Position numbers and translations under genes: made by a program. From assembly GCF_001522545.3 (NCBI RefSeq), contig NC_031772.1, forward strand, positions 5,811,759-5,875,758: a DNA stretch of 64,000 nt, read 5' to 3'. Every line of letters begins with the position of its first letter. Within the stretch, counting starts at the first letter, position 1. This document shows, one piece after another, positions 44,502 to 52,860 of the stretch. This DNA comes from Parus major (Eukaryota; Chordata; Aves; Passeriformes; Paridae). Under the pieces are notes generated by a model. It worked only from the letters and a program-made list of their open reading frames with translations, ran no database searches and was not told where the DNA came from.

Positions 44502-44572
44502 GAACACGGATAGGGTGAGGCCTTGGCTGTTGTCAAAGCGGGGGCAGTGTCCCCCCGGCACTCAGCCCTTGG
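44502..44572. other. Spacer between two LTRs
   Basis: About 70 bp of GC-rich sequence separating LTR 1 from LTR 2. It contains a GGGGGCAGTGTCCCCCC inverted repeat. No primer-binding site or polypurine tract pattern was recognised that would make the two elements parts of one provirus. Confidence 0.5.
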
Positions 44573-45070
44573 TGTGGGAAACAGTGAAGGTGAGAGGACT
44601 TTCAGAATCCTCCAGAAAAGAAAAAACAGAGAACCCAGAGCTAGCTTCAGCTGCAAGGCCTGAAAGTAAAGAAGATATAATAATACAATATGCAAGGACA
44701 TGAAACAATAAAGTTTTTAGCTTTAGCTAAGATAGACCTTAAGACTGCAGAAAAATGTGCTTACCAAGACAGTAGAAAGTTTAAAGCTTAATAACGAAGT
44801 ATTGTGTATTGTTAATAGAAAGCAAACAAGCAAGCATTGTTTGAAGAAGGTGTATGTGTGTTTCTAGTGATTGGATAGAACAATTGCCTGTAAGCATTAG
44901 CAATTGGCTGAAAAACTTATAAAATGTTCTGTGGCAAAGAGATCTCGGGCTGCTCGCGGCAGACGTGGGCTTGTGCCATCTCCTGTGTCTGCACCTGAGA
45001 CTGGTGCCCGAAATAAAAGCTTGTGGCACGTCACCCAGCAGTCCCATCCTGTTTGTGAACATCTCCAGCA
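44573..45070 (+). mobile_element. Solo LTR of a second endogenous retrovirus type (LTR 2)
   Basis: A 498-bp segment that starts TG and ends CA, flanked by CCTTGG (44567-44572) and CCCTGG (45071-45076), a 5-of-6 match consistent with the 6-bp target duplication usual for ERVK-type insertions. It contains a promoter-like order: ATTGGCTG (CCAAT-type) at 44903-44910, TTATAAAA (TATA box) near 44917-44924, and AATAAA at 45012-45017 about 90 bp later, which would give a short R region. A U5-like GC-rich end follows. The upstream U3-like half is A-rich. The sequence differs from LTR 1. No internal viral genes are present. The exact ends are inferred. Confidence 0.65.
44903..44925 (+). promoter_or_regulatory. 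LTR 2 promoter elements (CCAAT-type and TATA box)
   Basis: ATTGGCTG sits just upstream of CTTATAAAAT with the spacing expected for a polymerase II core promoter. Within the inferred LTR this would set the U3/R boundary roughly 25-30 bp downstream. Present activity is unknown. Confidence 0.55.
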
Positions 45071-45076
45071 CCCTGG

Positions 45077-45955
45077 GGGTGTTCGGGGCCGTGGGAGCTG
45101 TGCTGGGTCTGTCCTGCTGGGAAGCCTCTTTCAGCTGCGGGTCCAGCAGGGCCGTGTCGGGGTCGGTCTGCTGCGCAAAACGCTCGGAGGTTCCGGGGAA
45201 TACTTGGGGGTTATTGGGATTGTTCCCATTGTTCTGGCAGCTGTGGTACAGCCAGCCAGGCAGGGCACAGGAGCAGGGCAGGGGTGAGCGGCTCTCCCTG
45301 CCCAGAGCTCGCCCGTGGCACAGGATGGGGTCAGGGACCACTGGCCACTCCCACTGGGATGGGTCTGCCTGGGCTGTGGGGGAAGGCTGGGCACAGCGTT
45401 TCTTCTTGGGCTGAAAGTGTCAGTTTTGCATAAAATATGAAGTGAAAATTCTCCTCCCTTCGGTTTTTCCCTCGCCTGCCAGCCCATGCTGGTGCCTGCA
45501 TCCCGCTGCTTCCCAGCCTGGAGCCAGGGCTCCCCGAGGGCTGGGGACAGCAGGATCTCCAGGACAGGGGTGCTTGGGCAGGTACAGGGACCTCACTGCA
45601 CCAGGGGAACCTGTCCTGCTGTGGGTGTTGGTTGTAGGACACGGGGTTTGCATCTCCGGGGCTTGGTTCCTGCCAGGGATGGGGAGAGCAGAGGGAAGGT
45701 GATGGAGGAAGCAGGAAAGCTTTTCTTTGGAGAGACCCAAAGCAGCAGCCAAGCCTGACCACCACCAGAAGAAGAAACACCTCCAATTCCTGATGAATTG
45801 ATGAACTCAGTGATCTGAGTGAGCTAGAAAAAAACAGAGGGAGAAATGATGGCTCTGGTTTGATTTACGAGCAGAGCAAAAGCCCCACATGGTGTGAAAA
45901 TGTGGTGCTTTGCTGGGCTTTGCAGGAGAAAATCAAAGCCCTGTTTTGCAGAACC
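45077..45955. other. Non-coding sequence, no gene seen
   Basis: Unique sequence downstream of LTR 2. Minus-strand frames of 186, 118 and 151 codons cross it without a domain. The 186-codon frame reads antisense through LTR 2. Confidence 0.45.
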
Positions 45956-46170
45956 GCAGAATCCCAGAATCCCAGGGTGGTTTGGATTGGAAACAACCTT
46001 AAATCTCATCCAGCCCCACCCCTGCCGTGGCAGGGACACCTTCCACCATCCCAGGCTGCTCCAAGCCGTGTCCAGCCTGGCCTTGGGCACTTCCAGGGAT
46101 GGGGCAGCCACAGCTTCTCTGGACAGTCCATTCCAGCACCTTCCACACTCCCAGTAAATCATCCTGACTT
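45956..46170 (-). mobile_element. CR1 LINE 3' fragment, type A
   Basis: Minus-strand tail with CAGAATCCCAGAATCCCAGG (a small 3'-terminal microsatellite), TTTGGATTGGAAACAACCTT, CCACCATCCCAGGCTGCTCC, CCTTGGGCACTTCCAGGGAT and CTTCTCTGGACAGTCCATTC. Together with the plus-strand CR1 at 43745 it brackets the two LTRs. Confidence 0.93.
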
Positions 46171-47639
46171 CTCCCTCATGGGCTGGGAAACAAGCAGGAG
46201 CCTTGATGGATTCAGTGTTTTTCCTTCTCTGTCCTTCCTCACTAATTTGCAGCAAAGGAACCAGATAAAGTTTGATAACTTGGAAGGAGAGAGAGTGAAG
46301 GAGAAGTCACCCAAGCCGCCAGTTCCCGGCGCTCCCCCGACTTCCAGGGAGGATAAATGAAGTGCTCTCCATTCCCTGCTCGTCTGCCACCCTCCAGTGA
46401 GTCTGTCATGGGCTCATCTGTGTCTAAATTAGCTTTGCACAGCAACGCCGTGTACAATTATTGCTGTCAGCCTTTGATCTGACCAGTTTATCTCATCAGC
46501 TTGTCAGGCTTCATTCTCCAACCTTTCTCTCCTCGGTGCAGCCACCGGAGCTGCCCGGGCGCCCTTGGAAGAGGCTCTGGGCTCGCACGGAGCTCCCGAG
46601 GGATTTATAAAGGCTTGCAGTCCGATGGTGCAGCTGGAAAAAATGGGTTACAACAAGCCTGGCAAGATGGAATGGAGCAGCAGAATTCCTGCCACTTCCA
46701 GGTCATCCCTCATTCAGAACCAGGGAATGACATTTTTGGGGATTGGCACGTGGCAGGGGACCCACTGCTTGGAGCGTGGTGACATCAGTTCCGTGGGATT
46801 CTCCGTGTTTGACATTCCAGCTTCTGCTGCGAAGGCTCATGGAAAAAGCATTTCCATTGTCTGGGACTTCTTGTGCTCTCTTGCACGAGGGCTGCTGGGA
46901 AGGGAACCCCAGAGGGATGCAGCTGGGGTGGATTAATTAGGGATTCCAAAGAGTGGTCACCCCAGTCCTTTTAGCACCTTGTTCCAGCTCCAGGTGTCCC
47001 ACAGCTTTCACCGAGGGGCAGTCCTGCATGAGGGAGGCGCCTGAGGCCCTGTGAGGTGCAGGGTGAAGGGTGGGAGGGTGCCAAGCATCCCAAGGGATGT
47101 TCATCCCACAGCCAGGTGCCCCAGGGGGTGCTTCCCAATCCTGCAGAGCAGCTTTGGGCACACAGCTCTGTCCAGGCATGCTGCGTCTTCCCAAGGCTTC
47201 TGTCCCCTCTCCCCAGTTTGTGCTGCCTGCCCAGAGGACCCTCTCCCCCAGAATCCTCTCCCCTCCCTCCTTCCCGGCTTTTCTGTGAGGCTGTAAAAAT
47301 TCCTTTATTCTGGAAAAGCAGAGGGATGGACCTCTCCTCTCTCCAGGTGTCACTCATCATCTGCCACCACCCCAGCTGTGGCTCTGTGGTGTCCCTGTCC
47401 TGCTCATGGATGGTGAGGACACGTCCCCAGCCCCTCACCCCTCCTGCCTCACCCCCTTTCCTGCTGCTCTTTGATTTCTCCACGGTTGGTTGTGACTCCT
47501 GGATCCCCACATCGTTATCTGTCCTCCTTCACTCCCAGAAGTCCTGCGGGTTGGAATTCTGTCTGCTCCAACTCGTGAATATTCCGGACTCTGAAGTTTC
47601 CCAGCTCCAGATGTTCTGGCCAGACCAGAGGAAAAAAAA
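46171..47639. other. Non-coding sequence, no gene seen
   Basis: Unique sequence. Around 46540-46610 it is moderately CpG-rich with a GATTTATAAAGG. Overlapping frames of 138, 179 and 203 codons on both strands at 46937-47667 have no domain. Confidence 0.45.
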
Positions 47640-47780
47640 AACCCACCCAAAAAAGCCTCAGCATTAATAAAAACCTTTTGAAAATCCCGAGTCCTATTGC
47701 GCAGCAGTGACATCATATCCGTGAAATATGAGCTGATGATGTCACAGCTGGGAAATGAGGGATGATTGTTCCATTTTGGC
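47640..47780. promoter_or_regulatory. Candidate regulatory block with mirrored CRE/ATF-like sites
   Basis: An inverted repeat, GTGACATCAT (47707-47716) and ATGATGTCAC (47736-47745), is separated by 19 nt, and a nested CATAT/ATATG pair sits inside it. Each arm carries TGACATCA, a one-base variant of the CRE/ATF palindrome. The sequence could act as a pair of facing bZIP sites or fold as an RNA hairpin. It lies in AT-richer, repeat-free DNA. The role is inference. Confidence 0.35.
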
Positions 47781-47936
47781 ACACTCTGCTGCTCGGGCCA
47801 GACCTGTTAAATAAATGCACATGGCCCATAAATGTGGAGATTAAACCCAGGAGTTGGGAACGCAGCCCCGTGGGCACCTGGGCCACAGAGCCTGGCAAGG
47901 ACGGGGAGCACGGGGAGGGTGCCAAGGGTAGGGAAA

Positions 47937-48150
47937 GGGTTTGTGTCCTAATTCTACTCCCAAAGACTGGAGGAGGGGTTTGTCTCCCAACTTTACACCC
48001 AAAGATTGGAGAAAGGGTTTTTCTCCTAGTTCTATTCCCAAAGATTTGGATAAAGGGTTTGTCTGCCCATTCTACTCCCGAAGACTGGAGAAGGGTTTGT
48101 GTCCCAGTTCTGTACCCAAAGGCTGGGAGAGGATTTCTTACCCACTTCAA
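47937..48150. repeat. 39-bp minisatellite, about 5 copies
   Basis: Units start with GGGTTT at 47937, 47976, 48015, 48055 and 48093 (38-40 bp spacing). The unit carries a TCTACTCCCAAAGACTGGA core. A 39-bp unit is thirteen codons, so both strands show 13-residue peptide repeats in long ORFs (plus 47762-48298, minus 47713-48408). Length changes of one base at 48055 and 48093 compensate each other. Confidence 0.93.
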
Positions 48151-49750
48151 CCCCCAGCTCTGGAGTGTCTGGAAGCCTTTGGATTTTCCTTTGCTTTCCT
48201 CCCCCTGCTCAATCCCGGTGGCTGCAGGGGACAGAGGAATGGCTTTGCCAGGCTGTCCCTGTGACCCAGGACAGTGGGGGGACAGCAGAATGTCCTGAGG
48301 GAGCAGTGACAGACCCTGCACTGCCACCCACCCCCACCTAATAACTCCCACAGCTGCCTGTGCCAGGCATCGCTGGAAAATCCTTCCTTTGACCCCCCTG
48401 AGAAACATTTATCCCTGATATCCTTGGATTCATCCTCCTCATTCCCTGGTCTGGCTGCAAACATTCCTTCCTGGGCTGGCTGCTTCCACACCAGAGACTT
48501 GAGACAACAATCCATAAAACCCCAGCACTGGGTCCCCCAAGCTTCCACATCCAGACCCCCCTGGCACAGCAGGATCTGTTATCCCGCTCACTCCCCTCAT
48601 CCACACATTCCCTTCCTACGGGTGTGCAGCCTCCTGATGAAGGAACACATTCCATGCCATGGAAAAAGGATATTTTTTTCCATCTAGGCTGTGCTGACAA
48701 TGTCAGGCCTCTCATTTAGGCTCCCAGCTGGATTTTTGAATTTGGCCTTTTCCCTCTTTCCCTTTTGGGCCCACTGTTTGTGCCGGGAAGGATGTGCCAG
48801 GTGGGAGGGGAACGTCTGCCGAGGTGTCCATCAGGGAGATCCCAGGGGATGGGATGTTATCTGGGAATTTGATAATCCTTCTTGTTCTTGCTTGATCAAA
48901 CCAACCTTATTTCTTTATTTACTCACTCATTCCTTAGGACAGGTTTTGATGGGATAATTTCAATTCCAAAAGTTGGGGGGAAAGAAAAAACCCAAGCCAG
49001 CCCATACATTTTTTCAGGATGATTTTGTTTTTCTGCACTGAAAGTGAAAATTTCCTTGTCTTCTCACTTAACACGGGCTCATATTTCCAAAAATATGCCA
49101 ATCATAACAAAAGAAGTGGAAGGAGGGAAAGCAAAGGCTGCAGCCGAGATAAAACGCTGGGACCAACCTGTGCTGACGCTGTTTTCCTTTTTTAGCTCCA
49201 TGGAAAAGGTATTTTTATGTTTTAGCCCAATGCAGATTTTGTCTTTTTATTTTATTTGAAATCTGAATTTTCAGCAGGCAGGAAACTGTTTCTTTGACAG
49301 CTTTAATCAGAAATCAAAGATTTGATCATGCAGGGAGATGGAATTTCAACTTCAAAGCCCCGGCACAAGAGGTGGATGCAGGTACCGGTGTGCTGCGATG
49401 CCGTGGAAATGGGAAGGGTGATGGGAGGCAGCGCTGCTGGAGGAAATTAAAGGGGGACACAGCACTGGGGAATGTTCCCAGCAATGAGGAGAAGCCTTCA
49501 AAAGGCAGGTGTTTAATTCTTGTACAAAACAAAGCAGCAAACAGCGATTAGAGCCCAAAACCTCCTCTCTGTGCAGCCGCGGTGCCCAGGCAGGGCTGGA
49601 GGCTGGGGAAGGGGGGATGTGCCGGCTCCCCCTTCTCCAGCTCCTTGGCAGAGCCAGGCTTGGAAATCTGGCTGCATCTTGCAGCCAGTGGCAGGGGAAT
49701 GGGGACAGCAGTGGCACCCAGAGCCAGAGCCAGCTGTGGCCACGCAGCAG
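48151..49750. other. Non-coding sequence, AT-rich from 48890 to 49330
   Basis: No gene recognised. The run 48890-49330 is AT-rich and free of recognisable repeats (CTTTATTTACTCACTCATTC, TTTTTATGTTTTAGCC, TTTTTATTTTATTTG). It may be slowly evolving noncoding DNA. Confidence 0.4.
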
Positions 49751-49905
49751 GGCTGGAACTGGGGCTGGTTCTGAAGCGGGGGCTGGTTCTGAAGCGGGGG
49801 CTGGAGCTGGAGCTGGTTCTGGTGCTGATTTTGGTGTTGGTATCGATGCCAGTGCTGGTGCTGGCTCTGGTGCTTAGGGCAGTGCTGGTGCTCAGCTGGG
49901 ACTGG
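49751..49905. repeat. Degenerate (GCTGGT)n / 18-bp minisatellite
   Basis: Two copies of GGGGCTGGTTCTGAAGCG are followed by shorter GCTGGAGCTGGTTCTGGTGC-type units and a decaying (GTGCTG)n. All periods are multiples of six, so a Gly/Ala/Ser-rich plus frame, a Leu/Val-rich plus frame and a Gln/His-rich minus frame are all open here as artefacts. Confidence 0.9.
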
Positions 49906-50401
49906 CACAAATTCTCTTTCCCTCCTGGAGTTTGTGTTTGTAAAACGAGTCTGAAGTAGCTCAGCATCACCCTGGGGGGGCCCTTTCCCGGGATATTTTT
50001 CCCGTTGCATGCAGCTGGCGACAGAAAAGGTGGAGAACCCCACGGGTGGGGAGGTGGCTGCAGCGCCCAGCGAGGGGTCCCACAGCTCCCCGGAGGGATG
50101 GGCAGCTCCTGTGCCAGAGGCTGCTCTGCCCATTAGGAACCTGGATTCATATTTCCCTGAGCTGGAGAAACAGTGGGACACGGGGCCCCACATCCAGCAC
50201 GGTGACCGGGAGCCACCCCTCGGAGCCAGCCCTTCCCATGCCAGCTCTGACCAGGAATTTCTTGGTCGTGCTTGAAAAAAAGGATTTTGCTTGTATGATG
50301 TCCCGGGATTTGCTTTTCCAGGCTTGATTCACTCCCTGGAAGGAAAGTGGGGTGTCAGAAACCTGAGGATGTTCTGCAGGATTTGGAAAGAAAGAAGTCT
50401 G
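49906..50401. other. Non-coding sequence, no gene seen
   Basis: Unique sequence between two tandem arrays; nothing recognised. Confidence 0.45.
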
Positions 50402-50456
50402 ATCCATCCATCCATCCATCCATCCGTCCGTCCGTCCGTCCGTCCATCCGTCCGTC
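50402..50456. repeat. (ATCC/GTCC)n tetranucleotide microsatellite
   Basis: About thirteen units. An ATCC block switches to a GTCC block with one ATCC inside. The segregation into two homogeneous halves suggests one substitution later spread by slippage. Confidence 0.97.
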
Positions 50457-51516
50457 ACCTGAGAGCCCAGGTGCCACAAAGCACGAAGAGAGAGACCACA
50501 GGGAAGCACCTAAGAGATTCCCCATGGATCTCCACTCCTGCCAGTGCCCTGGAAGCAGCAGCTGGCCGGGAATGACAGGGCAGGCAGGAGCTGGGCTTTG
50601 CTGCGCGCTGCCGGCACCTTGATGTCTGAACCCGCTGATAATTAGCAGGAATTGGGTTGTAATTGCAGCAGCGGCGGCAGAGCGGGAGTGACCTCAGCAG
50701 CCGCTAATTCCTGACACAGAAGGACAATCTGGGGGCACCTGGAGCGCAGTTCGGAGCTGCAGCCCTTTCCCAGCCGTGATTAATCCCCAGGAAATGTTCT
50801 GTGGTCGGGCCATTACCACTCCAATCTGGGGCTGAAAATGAATCAGAGCCGCGGATGACTGTGGGAAAATTGTCACCAAACTTGGATGGCTTTGCTTTGT
50901 TTCACCACAAAACTCCTAACGAAGCATTGAAATGGAGATGGATTCTCTGCCTGGCCCCGACATTAACCCTTAGTGTGCCCTGCCAGGCTGGGGGAGCAAT
51001 TCCAGACTCCCGGCTTGGCAGGGTGGAAATTCCTTCAGTCAAGGCGTGGAGACTGAGGGAGTGTTAGGGATGAGCTGGGCTCTGCCTTGGCTCAGCTCCT
51101 GCCCCGCTCTCCCAGCCCGCACAAAACCCGGGAGTGGCTCCCTGATTGGGGAGGTTTGGGATTCTGGGAGCTCCCGAGGGCTCCTCCAGCCCCTCGGAGC
51201 GGCTCCCTCCGTGTCTGCGGGGTCTGGGTGGCTGCTCGGGGACCATCCTCGCCCGGCCGTCAATCAGGGGCTGTAATGAGATTCCTGGCAGCGCCAGTGC
51301 CTCTCACAAAGTCCTTCTGCAGGCACTCGGCAGCCCCAGGCACAAGAGCCTCCCCCCGCCGCCACTCGCGGCTCAAAGGCAGCTTTGTGAGGCACCACAG
51401 GCACAGCTCTCTTAGCGGGGACAGGCAGCAGCAGGCAGCCGGCAGGCACAGCACATCCAGGGAGCCTCGGCATCCAGGGAAGGGAGGGGGAGGAGAGGGG
51501 AAGGGAGAGGGGACAG
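50457..51516. other. Non-coding sequence, GC-rich with scattered CpG
   Basis: Around 50600-50720 there is a mixed block with GATAATTAGCAGG, TTGTAATTGCAGCAGCGGCG and GCCGCTAATTCC, a homeodomain-like core cluster in CpG-containing DNA. 51180-51420 is also moderately CpG-rich. A purine run (GGGAGG/GGAGAGG) leads into the gap. No gene was recognised. Confidence 0.4.
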
Positions 51517-51831
51517 NNNNNNNNNNNNNNNNNNNNNNNNNNNNNNNNNNNNNNNNNNNNNNNNNNNNNNNNNNNNNNNNNNNNNNNNNNNNNNNNNNNN
51601 NNNNNNNNNNNNNNNNNNNNNNNNNNNNNNNNNNNNNNNNNNNNNNNNNNNNNNNNNNNNNNNNNNNNNNNNNNNNNNNNNNNNNNNNNNNNNNNNNNNN
51701 NNNNNNNNNNNNNNNNNNNNNNNNNNNNNNNNNNNNNNNNNNNNNNNNNNNNNNNNNNNNNNNNNNNNNNNNNNNNNNNNNNNNNNNNNNNNNNNNNNNN
51801 NNNNNNNNNNNNNNNNNNNNNNNNNNNNNNN
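51517..51831. other. Assembly gap (315 N)
   Basis: Unresolved bases between a GGGA-rich purine run and a CR1 tail. The missing part probably includes more low-complexity purine sequence, the upstream part of the CR1, or both. Confidence 0.99.
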
Positions 51832-52060
51832 TTGGGTGGGATACTGGGAGGGAATTCTGCCCTGTGAGAGTGAGGACGCCTTGGCACTGGTTTTGCAGAG
51901 AAGCTGTGGCTGTCCCTGGATCCTTGGAAGTGTCCAGGGCCAGGTTGGACAGGGCTTGGAGCAATCTGGGATAGTGGAAGGTGTCCCCTGTCGTAACAGG
52001 GGTGGGATGGGCTTTAATGTCCCTTCCATCCCAACCATCCTGGGATCCTACGGGACAGCA
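51832..52060 (+). mobile_element. CR1 LINE 3' fragment, type A, 5' end lost in gap
   Basis: Plus-strand tail starting at the gap edge: TTGGGTGGGATACTGGGAGG, GAATTCTGCCCTGTGAGAGT, GAGAAGCTGTGGCTGTCCCT, GGCCAGGTTGGACAGGGCTT, GGGATAGTGGAAGGTGTCCC, GTGGGATGGGCTTTAATGTC and CAACCATCCTGGGATCCTAC. Its true length is unknown. Confidence 0.93.
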
Positions 52061-52684
52061 CAGACTGGATCACAGCATCGGGCACATGACAGGAGGATGT
52101 CAGGATGTGCATGGAGCTCATCCAGCCTCGCTGAGAGCCCCCAGGCAGGCTGGAGCCATGGAAATAAATCTGTCCATGCTTTAGATCCCGGCGTGTTTGG
52201 CTGGGGAAGGAGCAGTGCCAGGCAGGGCTGCACACCTAGGACTGTGGACAAATGGCAGGGATGGCAGGATCAGCAGGAACCCAGACTCCTGGGGCTGGGA
52301 AAGAGCTGCAGCCTGCTCAGGGAACACAGTGCACTGAGGGAACCCAATTCTCTAATGCGTTTTTCATACTTTTGTGGATATAAGGAAACATTTGAGGTAG
52401 AAAGAGGCAGAAATGTGTGTGCACGGCCTCAGCTCTGAAATTCCATCTCCAAGCCAAGGTGTACATAGACATATTTTGAAGTGTTTTCATTTAAAAGAGT
52501 AAAAAAGAGCTCTGGAAAAGGAGCAAATTCTTTGGCTAATAGGATCCACAGGGAAACTGCAAGAACTTAATAGCTGTGCAGGAAAATCTGCACGGCACCT
52601 TCCCAGAGAGGATCATGGTGGACACAGGGGAGAGGTAGAGGGCAAAGAGAGGGATGAGGTTACAGAATCTGTTTGGACCTGAAT
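52061..52684. other. Non-coding sequence, no gene seen
   Basis: Separates two CR1 tails that point toward each other. AT-rich from 52440 to 52520; nothing else recognised. Confidence 0.45.
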
Positions 52685-52860
52685 ATCATAGATATTTGGG
52701 TTGGAAGTGATCTTAAATCCCATCCAGTCCCACTCCTGCCATGGGCAGGGACATCTTCCACAATCCCAGGTTGCTCCAAGCTCTGTCCTTGGACATTTCC
52801 AGGGATGGGGCAGCCACATCTTCCTTGGGGAACCTCTGCCAGGGATGTCACAGGGTCCCC
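52685..52860 (-). mobile_element. CR1 LINE 3' fragment, type A
   Basis: Minus-strand tail with ATCATAGATATTTGGGTTGG, AAGTGATCTTAAATCCCATC, CCATGGGCAGGGACATCTTC and CACAATCCCAGGTTGCTCC. The CCCCATCCAACCTGGC block is deleted between CTCTGTC and CTTGGACATT, and GGGATGGGGCAGCCACATCT follows. Confidence 0.92.

Noticed and set aside
45001..45017. TGGTGCCCGAA resembling a tRNA-Lys retroviral primer-binding site
   Set aside because: It overlaps the AATAAA inside the inferred LTR 2 and diverges right after CCCGAA. A primer-binding site would lie outside the LTR.
51087..51974. 295-codon plus-strand ORF
   Set aside because: It bridges 315 Ns and ends in a CR1 tail; no domain on either side.
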